In this document: positions 1 through 9,407 of the stretch, piece by piece
Layout: each line of letters opens with the position of its first letter
Position numbering within the stretch: the first letter of the stretch is position 1
Assembly: GCA_014526335.1 (NCBI GenBank)
Contig: JACTAT010000010.1
Coordinates: forward strand, 681,184 to 745,183
Direction: 5' to 3'
Origin: Chrysaora quinquecirrha
Taxonomy: Eukaryota > Cnidaria > Scyphozoa > Semaeostomeae > Pelagiidae
DNA: 64,000 nucleotides
Program-made: the position numbers and the translations under genes
Notes under the pieces: generated by a model
What the model was told of the DNA's origin: nothing
Databases searched by the model: none
Seen by the model: the letters and a program-made list of their open reading frames with translations, nothing else

Positions 1-1010
1 GCACAGAGCCTCTCGAGCTAATTAAGCTCATGAAGCTATGAAAAGAGGGACTTACCCATCACGGGTATCTTAGAGCCACCTTTGGGCTAAAACAAACGGA
101 CCCTTCTCGAGCTAATTAAGCTCACAAAGCCATGAAAAACTTACCCATCACGGGCATTTTAGAGCCACCTTTGGGCTAAAAACAAACGGACCCTTTTCGA
201 GCCAAAGAAGCTCATGAAGGCATGAAAAAAACTTCTATCACGGGCATTTTACAGCCACCCTTGGGCTAAAACAAACAGAGGGGCTTCTCGAGCTAATTAA
301 GCTCACAAAGCCATGAAAAACTTACCCATCACGGGCATTTTAGAGCCACCTTTGGGCTAAAAACAAACGGACCCTTTTCGAGCCAAAGAAGCTCATGAAG
401 GCATGAAAACTTCTCTATCACGGGCATTTTACAGCCACCCTTGGGCTAAAACAAACGGGGCTTCTCGAGCTTATCAAGCTCATGAAGCCATGCAAACTTA
501 CCTAACACGGGCATCTTAGAGCCACCCTTTGGTTGAAAACAAACAGGATCTTCTCGAGCGTATTACGCTCATAAAGCCATGGAAAAACTCACCCCTCACG
601 GGCATCTAAGAGTCGTCCTTGGGCTGAAACCAATCTGGGCCTTCTTGAGCTAAACAAGCTCATGAAAGACAAGCCACGATGGGCATATTCCAGCAGCCCT
701 TGGGCTGAGAATACATGGGGTCCCCTCGAGCTAAACGAGCTCCTCTGACCCTGAAAAGGTAATGGTACTGGGCGTCTTAAGAGCCCCATCTGGGCTGAAA
801 ATAACCAGGGCCCTTGAGCGGAACAAGTTCATCTGGTCCTGAAAAAATTAGCCGTTATGGCGTCTTAAGAGCCCCATTTGGACTGAAACACCCCAAGTCC
901 CTTGAGCTGACCAGGGTCCTCTGGTATTGAAGAGTGAGACGCATTGTTGCCCTTGAGCTGACTAAAACCAAGGTCCCCTTGCGGTAACAAGCTCGTCTTT
1001 AAAACGAAGT
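1..1010. repeat. Minisatellite of ~90-bp hairpin-bearing units (copy 1)
   Basis: Units follow a pattern: an inverted repeat such as GAGCTAATTAAGCTC, then CATGAAGC, ACTTACCCATCACGGGCAT, then a second inverted repeat AGCCACCTTTGGGCT, then AAAACAAACGGACC. About eleven units can be followed; the last ones (about 700-1010) are increasingly diverged (AGCCCCATCTGGGCT, GAGCGGAACAAGTTC). The first stem varies in a paired fashion between units (GAGCT/AGCTC, GAGCG/CGCTC). Short open frames across it are by-products of the repeat and have no protein resemblance. Confidence 0.85.
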
Positions 1011-1084
1011 AAACTAAATTAGGGCCTGGTCTCCATTTCGGAACCTAATGTCAATTAGTGTTTTTTCATCATTTTCTCCGAGCA

Positions 1085-1145
1085 AAATTGTTTCTTTGTT
1101 TGTTTGTTTCTTTGTTTTGTTTTGTTTTGTTTTTTTTTTTTTTAC
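1085..1145. repeat. T-rich TTTG/TTTTG microsatellite
   Basis: A run of TTTG and TTTTG units ends in a long T homopolymer. The matching tract in copy 2 (about 16850-16894) is shorter, so the tract length varies between otherwise near-identical copies. Confidence 0.75.
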
Positions 1146-4100
1146 ACATTTATTTGAGAAAATAGGGCATTCTGCAAGTGTTCAATGTTTTTATCTTAGG
1201 TTCCACATCTTCTGCACCGAGAGCAATATCGTTTGCTTTGTAATTTGCTTAAAGATTAGCCTTCATGGACATCTAAAAGTGCCATCCTTTAGTTTGATTG
1301 ATGTGAAATTGTACGACGGGACTCTTGATATGCCATCTTCCATGAGGAGCTTCCATCACTTCACAAACGGCACCTAGGGTCTTTAGCTTCATCACCATAT
1401 TACGTCCATGTGGGTCCTCTAGCCTATTGAGGATTTTTGCTTTCTTGTTATTGAAATGAGGATTACCTTACCCCAAAGACTGTGGCTAAAAATCGGGCAC
1501 AACTGCCATTTCTTCGCTGAGTTGTGGTGAAAAAACCAATACTAGACTCTGGCAAAGCCAAAGTTTAGGAAATTTGTCATACACCCAATGCAAACCTCAC
1601 TAGGGCTGAGATGGAGAGGGGCTACAAAAACCTCCTAGCAATCGAGCGGGGAAAATTGAATTCCTGCTCAAATTTATGTGGCAAGCTATAACAGCATCCC
1701 TGAAAGCTCCGCACAAAGAAAAACACTTATCCCGATACAGGGAGTTTAAAACCCAAACTTTTAAGTAAATCTTTTCAGGAAGATATCTTTGTATGTCACC
1801 ACTTCCCGATTTTACGCCAAGATTCCTTGCATCTTGCATCTTGCATTTAGTAGAATTGCACAAGCGCTTCGCAATAACCTGCAAGAATATTCCCTATATG
1901 TTAGGGCTACGAACATGGACCCCAAGTGCCCCACATGGAGATACACAATGGACTTCCCAGTCAGGTCACAAGATTTGACATCTGGGTGTATACCACAAGG
2001 ACCACAAAAACTAAGGGGTTAATCCAAAATGAGCCTTATAATTGTAAGTTATATAACCTTACATTAACACTTCATAACCGTCCACCAAAATGAATATTGC
2101 AGCCCACCAAAATGCAGTAAGTAGGAGCATGGTACCGTTGGGTTAAAACTTGTGAGTCAGTCACGAAGATCTCACAAAGACCTCATACCAAATATCCAAC
2201 TTGAAAAATCGTCTAACTAAAGGGAAAAAGCCAAGGAAGAGCCTGCATCTTCCTCGAAAATAAGAAAACAACATTTTTTTTCTTGTTCATGCATTTTAAA
2301 ACTTGACTTCCTACTCTCAAATTTCGGTTGTGCTGAATAATTAAGCCCTGCTTAACTTTCGGCAGCTGGGTACGCTGACTTGACGCTGGGAGATTAAAGC
2401 TACGAAGTTCGCTCACGAAAAATTGAAGGATAATACCCAATACGCCTTAGTCATAAGCATATCGGTAAACAGTAGCCTAAAATGAACTGTGCTGTAACAA
2501 AGGAGATACACGTTTGTTTGTGTTTGTTGTTTTTGTTTTATTTTGTTTCGCTCTTGATAGGTACGAGGGCAGTCTTGACAAAAATACATCAGAAATTTTG
2601 TGCCATTTTATGCCATGGTACCATTTTCCGGAGAACAAAAAATTACGTTCTAATTGCAGTAAACTTAATGTGAATATCTGAAAACTATTCAAAGATAAAA
2701 GGATAAAAAAAAAGAAAAATCTATCAATCGCTGACCGGGCTACCCGGCTTAATTTGATGTCCTTAATTTTTTCGAAACATCAAAAATTGTACATGCAAGA
2801 GCGCTTCATGTTTCACGTGCTCATGCCTCGAAGAAACGCAGTGCTTCCTGTCTACAATTAAGTAAACATGGCCTTACAGCATACATCTAAATAAAACAAC
2901 GCAGATTTTTGTGATTTGCATCAAGGTCAGGGTTCTGAGAGACCAAAAGGCTGATCTGTAATGAAGGAACTCTTTCGTCCACCACTCCTCCGTCATTTCA
3001 GTCAGGGCTCCAAAAGTCAACGTCGAAGTCGTGCAAAATATACTATTAAAAGCTAATTACTAGCATCTTTTTCCTTAGTAGTGGTCCGGCCCACAGGGCA
3101 TTCAAAAATCCCACTTAAGGTGGTGAGCTCGCAGGCCCTAAAAACGTGTTGACTCTCGCCAGCCATGCTGGTATTCTGATGACTCCCTGCTGGGAAGCTA
3201 CGAATTGATCAAAATCGATGTTTCGTTAATCAAAAACGATCAAAAATTTACTGAAGAGTATCAGTAAATAAAGTATCAGTCTATAAGCGGAGTCAAATTA
3301 AAAAGGGGTGCATCAGAAAACGGTACAAAAACTAACGCCAAAGACTGGCAAAGGAAAAGGCATTGCAAGGCGCTGAAAAGCTCCGTTCCGCTGTACTTCC
3401 CTAAGCCTTAGGGGTTCTTCACGCTGTTATGACTGAGAAGTGTAAAGTCAGATTGACTAATTTCGTGAGGAAATGCAACTGTTTCTTTATAGGAATTGTT
3501 CAAAATTACAAATCCACAATACAATACGAATTGACTCTGTCGAATTTATCCTGTAACGTTCCAATAGGAAATTTAGCTAACTCGCAGCTTACGGTATCGA
3601 GAAATCCTCGCTCAAATTATTCTACCCTGTTTTGCCCTGTCCTGCATTTTCTGCGCAAGGCAACGCTCACTAGCTGAAAATGCTAAATGGAGGAAATTAT
3701 TAAAAAAACAATCCCTTGAGAAAGAAGAGCAGAAAACAACGACGGGAAAACTTGGCAAAGCTGTTGAAGCTTTATGAAAATTCTGCAAGTCTTTGTAAAA
3801 ATACACAATCCTAGCAATAGCATGGAACGAACTCACCGAATAAACCAGGCAAAAACATCTAGCAAACTTGGAGGAAGACATTCACGAAACCATGATGAAT
3901 CTTTGTTGATCAATGTAAAGACTTCATACTGAAAATTGCTGAATTGTCAAGGAAAGGATTGAGCTTGACGATGCCTCATGTGTCCAAGAGCAGGAATGAC
4001 TGAATGACTGAAGGCACGTCGTAGCCCACCCAATATCATTATCATAAAACGGAAGGGCTGCGACACGTCAATCATTATGACAGCTAACTGACAGTAGGGA

Positions 4101-4198
4101 ATCCGAGGGGGACTCCATCAAAGTTTGGGTCCCCAAATAAAAACATGTTCCCTCCTGGAGTATTAACCCCACTTAAACCTTCTTGTCTAACTGGTATT

Positions 4199-4792
4199 AA
4201 AAATTTGCCTATTTGACGTCATAATTGGCAATTTCATTCATTTTTCTGCCAATTCCAACGTTCCTCCAGGTAGAAAAGGGAAATAAATGTAACATATGTT
4301 ACCATTTTCTGATATGAGTAATTATATAAGTAAAATACATCATCCCGAGCGTACATCTGTCGGGATAGCCCTATATCTGTTATAGTTATGCGAAGAAACA
4401 CAGTAGAGTGAAATGAAAAAAATGTGACGTCATAAGGTAGTTTTAGACATTTATGTGTTTCAGTGTATCTCTTCAGATGTTCCGAAAAACATTTCATTTA
4501 TGTGTAAGTGCTTTTAAATGAATATTATTTTAAAACTGGAAAAGGGTATGCAAATATTTGTTGTGTTAAAAAAATGAGAATACTTTCTCCAATGTCTAGA
4601 GGCATTGTTTCGGAAATTGTGCATTTCCTGCAACAATTACATATATTCACTATGATATAAAGCTTTTCTTGACTAAGAAATTGTTTTTCATTAATGAAAC
4701 GAGATAGAGGCTATGAAACGGCGGTTAATTTAAAATTTAAAAAGTCACTATTTCGTTAGAGAAGTCAATTGTTGAGTTAAAGCGAATAGATC
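4199..4792. other. Gene-free AT-rich spacer
   Basis: About 590 AT-rich bases lie between the end of element A copy 1 and the Rep gene. Two TGACGTCA-type motifs (near 4215 and 4427) are visible. I see no gene, no terminal repeat and no geminivirus-like nonanucleotide origin. This stretch is absent from copy 2 of the duplicated block. Confidence 0.5.
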
Positions 4793-6066
4793 ATGGCTAA
4801 TGTACAGAATCCATCTAATCTTCATACAGATAAAGTAATGAAAGTGTATCTAATAACGTACAGTCAAGCAGACACTGAAGTTTTTAACCGGCAATCATTC
4901 ACTTATGCTGTTGTGAAGGCTTTTGAAGATGTCACGACTACTAGAGTTATCCAATGGGCTTGCTCACTGGAAAACCACGAGGAAGATGGCATGCATTTCC
5001 ATATGTGTGTGCTTCTCAGTAAGCTGCAGAGGTGGAAGAAGGTAAAAATTCATTTCAATTATCAGCACAAGATTGTTCTCAATTTCTCTGGTCATTTGGG
5101 CTACCATACTGCGTACCATTATTGTATTAAAGAGGATGCTGACTTTGTCACTAGTGAAAATCATCCGGAACGTGTACCTGCCCCCAAAACAGGGAAAGCT
5201 ACCAAGGCGAAGCATTGCAAAGCAACGAAGAAGAAGAAGCGATTATCGAACTTACAAGTTTCCAATGTCATAGTAAAAAATAACATCCATTCTCGTGTGC
5301 ATCTTCTGGAATTTGCAAAAGCCCAGTCATCAAAGGGCGACACGTCTTTGTATGAGTTCATTCTGAATAAAGGAACCAAAAAATCCAATGAATTGTTGGA
5401 GGCTGTGTGGGAGATGGAGGGTGCGAAAGAGAAAATTGACAGGGCTTCTTTGTCACGATTGCAGATCCTCCAACAGCAGCTGCAACAGAAATGTGTTTGT
5501 GAGGGTGAATGGCTTATGCGCTCTGGAGATCCTCGAGAAGAATGGCATCGAGAAACCCGTTTTCTGTGATGCCATTGTCAAGTAGCTTGTGATGGGGGCG
5601 GGGCAAGGGGCGCAACATCTTCATCAGTGGCCCAGCAAATTGTGGCAAAACCTTTATATTAGACCCATTGAGAGTCGTTTTCAAGACCTTCTTGTCCCCT
5701 GCAACTTGCTCTTATGCTTGGCTTGGGGTAGAGGATAAAGAAGTTATCTTTTTTAATGACTTAAGATATTCACCCGTCATATTACCTTGGAGTGACATGC
5801 TGTTACTTCTGGAAGGCCATGCTGTCCATTTCGCTGCTCCAAAAACGTCTTATAGCAAAGACATACTTTTCGAGGCTGACACACCAATATTTGCAACATC
5901 GAAATTTCTGATAACGTTCATAAAGGGCTCTGTTCTCAATCATAGAGAGACAGAGATGATGAATGTTCGATGGCGTATGTTCGAATTTCGACATCAGATT
6001 GATTTGGATAATCAAAAGATTGTTCCCTCATGTGGCTTTTGTTTTGCTAAATTTCTTTTGCAATAG
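4793..6066 (+). pseudogene. CRESS-like Rep: HUH endonuclease plus SF3 helicase, frame-broken
   Basis: The first open stretch (4793-5569, 258 residues) has the three HUH motifs of rolling-circle initiators: motif I YLITYSQ (residues 19-25), motif II HFH with H68 and H70, and motif III YCIK with the nicking Tyr110 and Lys113. A basic segment (about 133-157, KKKK) looks like a nuclear signal. The helicase half is in another frame (open from 5593 to 6066): Walker A GPANCGKT at 5629-5652, Walker B-like VIFFND, and an FATSK motif C-like stretch. Between them, about 5480-5590, similarity moves through a third frame, so at least two frame changes separate nuclease and helicase. The family nicks and re-ligates single-stranded DNA at an origin. 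No capsid gene and no origin were seen nearby. Probably an integrated, dead virus-like or transposon Rep; an intron is less likely. Confidence 0.8.
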
Positions 6067-6948
6067 AACAATGCATTACGTCATCTTAAAACTGTAAGGC
6101 TTTTTGTAGTCCCCCACGGTAAACGATTTTCTACCAGCAAATAACTCTGTTTCTTTCAGACTGAGAATTGCCATTTCATATCAAACAACTGTACATATAT
6201 CAGTTACACGTACTGAGCATGAAAAGCTGTGTTTGATGGCCGTGAATTTTTCTTAATTCACGAATGTTTGCCACAAACAGCACCAAAGCAGTAAAATAGT
6301 ATGACTAACAAATTCAATTTAAAAAAAAGACTGAGCTAGCCTTCGGTGATTGTTTCTGCAACAGTCCATACATTTATTTCTAAAAAATTGCTGTCAATGA
6401 CATGTAGTACTCTCTACTACATCTATTTCCATTACTTTCTAAGGAGCAAGTGAAGCTTTTTTGCATTTTGTTGACAAATAATGTTGAACTTGAAACCGTT
6501 TACCGTCAGGATTCGTATCGCAATTCGCATTCAGCAGCTTCGTTCAACTGTATTCCATTATTTTTATTGTCTTAGAGTATATGCATTGCTAGGTATTATT
6601 GAAATTCCATAATGATTAACTTATGGTTCATTGTCCTTTGAAGTAAACAGCACACTGACATTAGTTATCCTTCATCAATGCTTCATTGAAGATCTGTTTG
6701 AAAATGAATTCTTAATGAAAGCATTAGAAGCAGAAAAATCGTTCATGTCATCGCATCACATGACTAGGTTATGGAGAATCATACATATTGTATATATTTC
6801 ATTCACTTTTTATCTATTAATTTATACTTTGATTTATACATAATCACGAAAGGGTTATAGTTATAGTTACAGTTTGATATAAAAAAATTGAATCTAAGCT
6901 GGCAACCAGGTATTAAAATGTAAAATTTATCATGGCATTGTTCTGTTA
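6067..6948. other. Gene-free AT-rich spacer
   Basis: About 880 AT-rich bases lie between the Rep remnant and the Tc1/mariner gene. Small open frames are AT-driven and show no motif. I searched this stretch for a terminal inverted repeat that would pair with 8090-8465 and found none convincing. Confidence 0.4.
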
Positions 6949-8070
6949 TTATAAGTACTTAGTATTTTGTACGGTAACCTTTGTTTGTACTAATAAGTTG
7001 CAGTCGTTTTGGCATTGTCTCTTTGGTTTTATCAATGACCGACACATCGAAGTTATGCATATGATTAAATACACGGTGTCTAAAATCTTCGAATGTCTCT
7101 TCTCTATCTTCTTAAGTAATGCCTCCTTTCTTAGCTCTGTTCTAATGTTGTTGAAAACATTCTCTATTGGGTTTATGTCCGGTGACCATGGTGGGATTTG
7201 AAAGAAATCCATGTTGCATTCTTCAATGGCATTTAACGTGGCATTGCTGGTCTGGGACGGGTCATTGTCCATCACGAAAGTCAGTTTTGTCTTCCCTTTC
7301 AGCTGGGCAATTTCCATAACTTTCTTAGCCAGTGTTTGTTGAATGAATTTTGCGAAAAATTCCGTGTTCATGTGTTTATACTACTCTACCAATACAACTC
7401 CAGGGCTGTGCGAGATTGCCGCCAAAATAAATAAATGTTTTCCTCCCGGCAGATCTTTGCGCCCTTTAGTGATGAATGTCAATCCTTCGTTCTTCTGCCG
7501 CAAAACTCTTCCCCTAGGTGTTAAGGCTTCTTTGTACGGATTCGTCTTAAATATGAATGACATGCCATCTAAATACAAGAGGACATCATCCATCCAAAAT
7601 GACACATTGTATGTCTTCAGAGATTGTTTTGCGAACTGTTGCCTCTTTTTTCTGTCCTCTTTTGAAAGCATACCCTTTCTCCTCTTTTTTCTGTCCTCTT
7701 TTGAAAGCATACCCTTTCTCCTTGCGGTTAGTCTATAATCGTTCAATGCTCGTACCAATGTTATGTAACTCACATGGTTGATCTGCGCCTCTTTTGCTAC
7801 TTCCAGCACAGTTACATTTGGATTCAAGTCTCGCATACTGCGAAATGTTCTAAGAAATCTAGATCGATCACTCTCGGTGAATGAACGCGGCCGACCCGTC
7901 TTCTTTCTAGGCTCCTTTGTTTCATTGATATCCTTGTTACATATACGTAGCACACTTGATATCAACACTTTGCATAATTTGCTAATTTTCCTGAACGACA
8001 GTTTGCCGCTCGTTCTCAGATAACATATGTAAGCTCTTTTCTTAGCATTTATTTTCCCTTTGAAAACCAT
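6949..8070 (-). pseudogene. Tc1/mariner-type transposase, one in-frame stop
   Basis: Two open stretches in the same frame (8070-7381 and 7371-6949) are separated by a TAG at 7381-7383. The N-terminal half has paired helix-turn-helix features and a KKTGRPRSF linker. The catalytic part has the first Asp in LYLDGMSF, the second in VMDNDPSQT and Glu in PDINPIENVF; 34 residues separate second Asp and Glu, giving the DD34E spacing of Tc1-like elements. A 13-residue segment, RKGMLSKEDRKKR, is exactly repeated in tandem (39 bp, about 7641-7718). Such enzymes cut and paste their element at TA sites. Terminal inverted repeats were not found, so the element borders are not given. The nonsense codon and the duplication suggest it is inactive. 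Confidence 0.85.
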
Positions 8071-8470
8071 GACTGCTTATCATCGTTTACTTCTTGTTGA
8101 CTAAAGTACTGCAACTCCAGCTTATCATTATACGTCAAAATAGTAGCACGTTACATGCAAGACAAATTATTCCTTATATGGATACTGGTGAAAGAATTAA
8201 GGCGCTTGTTCTTACAACGGATGTCAGTAGCCTCTTGGATGTCAGTATCTTCTTTTCATGTTGCGTACTCGTTCTCAATTCCAGCTGTATTTGTTATGTT
8301 TTAAGTAAGTTGAAACGCCGGTATTTGTGCAATATGTTGAAAAGACACGCTAGAATACTGCATGAGATTGCAATACGTTCAGCAACATCAAGTTCACTGT
8401 TTTATCTAGCTTTTAAGACAAGAAAAGCAGAGAGAACTATATAAATAGTACCATTGGCTAATTATGGCGT

Positions 8471-8680
8471 TATGGAGAAGCTAACCCCCGTCTTTTGTAA
8501 TTAAATAGTTACACTTGATTGGTTTTTGGGACATGTGCTTTGGGAGGAGTAGTTTTTTGGAGTTTTTGGAAAAAGGATTCGAGTTGTTTTAATGTTTTTA
8601 ACTGAGATTTATTGCTGAGGTTATTTAGAGAAAATAGAAAAACAACTTCTCTTTGTTTATTTGGTTCTTACTTCATGACA
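8471..8680 (+). repeat. Gypsy 5' LTR
   Basis: 210 bp, ending in CATGACA. It starts TATGGAGAAG where the 3' LTR has TGTGGAGAAG, so the canonical TG terminus has mutated. A TATA-like or polyadenylation signal could not be assigned with confidence. Confidence 0.92.
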
Positions 8681-8686
8681 TAATTT

Positions 8687-8704
8687 TGGCGACCCTGCCA
8701 GGAC
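8687..8704 (+). other. Gypsy primer-binding site
   Basis: TGGCGACCCTGCCAGGAC starts 6 bases after the LTR and begins with the TGG expected to pair with a tRNA CCA end. The complement resembles the 3' end of an arginine-type tRNA (TCCTGGC T-stem), but the primer identity is only a guess. Confidence 0.6.
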
Positions 8705-8765
8705 TAGAACTGCTTGCTGTCAGTCTTGCAACGAAGGTAAATTTCGATTGTAAATAGGCCTAAAG

Positions 8766-9407
8766 ATGCTGAACGCAGATGGAGGACAACAACAAGCGGA
8801 CACTGGTCCTCAAGGAGCTGTGGCTGCTCAAGAAGACAGGAATAAAAGTTTACCCTTCAGAAAACCTGAAAAGTATAAACTTGGTGATGATTTTCCATTA
8901 TTTATTCGTAAGATGGACTTATTTTTTGCTGCACTCAAGGTTAAAAACAACGTGCAAAAGCGTGTCTCGATTTTGTTAAACCTGTTCGAGGACAGTTTCC
9001 GCATAGCCAAATCAGTTGAAATTGCTGGAGATTCTGATGATCACTACAAGGAATATATTAAAAAACTGGTTACGTTATTCGAGAGGAATCAAAATCCTGT
9101 TGAACGAAGGTTTAATTTCACGAAAAGAGTACAACTGCCTGGAGAAACCGTCGATAATTTTGCTTTAGCCTTACGAGAACTGGCTTCGAAATGTTCTTTC
9201 AATACGGATGAGGTCAATGGCCGTTTAAATGATCAATTTGTGGCCGGAGTTTCGGATAGAACTCTGCAATGCAAGCTGTTGCAAGAGCCTACAGACTCAC
9301 TTGAGGGATCACTAGTAGTTGCAAGGAGGTTTGAGGCTGCAAGATCTGCACAAGTTACAATTTCTGAAGAAAGAGACAGGTCAGGACCTAAGCTGGAATT
9401 AGAGTAA
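8766..9407 (+). CDS. gag: Gypsy Gag (capsid)
   Basis: 213 residues starting at the first ATG after the primer-binding site. The segment FRKPEKYKLGDDFPLFIRKMDLFF and the following helical region match the retrotransposon capsid fold in style, including a core like NPVERRFNFTKR and LPGETVDNFALALRELA. It stops at 9405-9407 before the zinc knuckles, which lie in the pol frame. The protein would package element RNA into virus-like particles. The reading frame is uninterrupted. It overlaps the open pol frame by 16 bases (9392-9407), with pol in the -1 frame. Confidence 0.88.
   Translation: MLNADGGQQQADTGPQGAVAAQEDRNKSLPFRKPEKYKLGDDFPLFIRKMDLFFAALKVKNNVQKRVSILLNLFEDSFRIAKSVEIAGDSDDHYKEYIKKLVTLFERNQNPVERRFNFTKRVQLPGETVDNFALALRELASKCSFNTDEVNGRLNDQFVAGVSDRTLQCKLLQEPTDSLEGSLVVARRFEAARSAQVTISEERDRSGPKLELE

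Larger units (their letters stand above)
1..4198. mobile_element. Element A, copy 1 (left end outside window)
   Basis: This is the first of three copies of a long non-coding repeat. Base 1 matches base 15755 in copy 2, so the 5' ~525 bases lie outside the window. It consists of a ~90-bp-unit array (about 1-1010), a T/TTTG-rich tract (about 1085-1145), roughly 3 kb of low-complexity-poor sequence with many stops in all frames, and a conserved right end finishing in CTTGTCTAACTGGTATT at 4198. The same right end occurs at 15229, 19950 and 27262, which fixes the boundary. No reading frame over about 90 codons resembles a protein. Class is unknown. Copy 2 is nearly identical over the whole length, differing mainly in homopolymer lengths. 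Confidence 0.8.

Noticed and set aside
589..789. 66-codon - strand frame over the repeat array, also near 16365-16547
   Set aside because: It is produced by the repeat units themselves and changes with their indels; no protein features.
1..1010. CRISPR-like array
   Set aside because: Units are ~90 bp and similar over their full length, with no repeat/spacer distinction and no cas gene; the setting is eukaryotic.
1048..1377. 109-codon + frame in element A
   Set aside because: Starts in the T-rich microsatellite and is not kept in copy 3.
1600..2022. Overlapping ~60-94 codon frames on both strands of element A, repeated in copies 2 and 3
   Set aside because: Frames are altered by indels in copy 3, with no sign of codon-level constraint and no motif.
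4199..4792. Replication origin with a TATTAC-type nonanucleotide for the Rep gene
   Set aside because: No matching nonanucleotide on a stem-loop was found upstream or downstream.
6850..8465. Terminal inverted repeats of the Tc1/mariner element
   Set aside because: Compared both flanks by eye; short A/T-rich matches only, none with a flanking TA pair.
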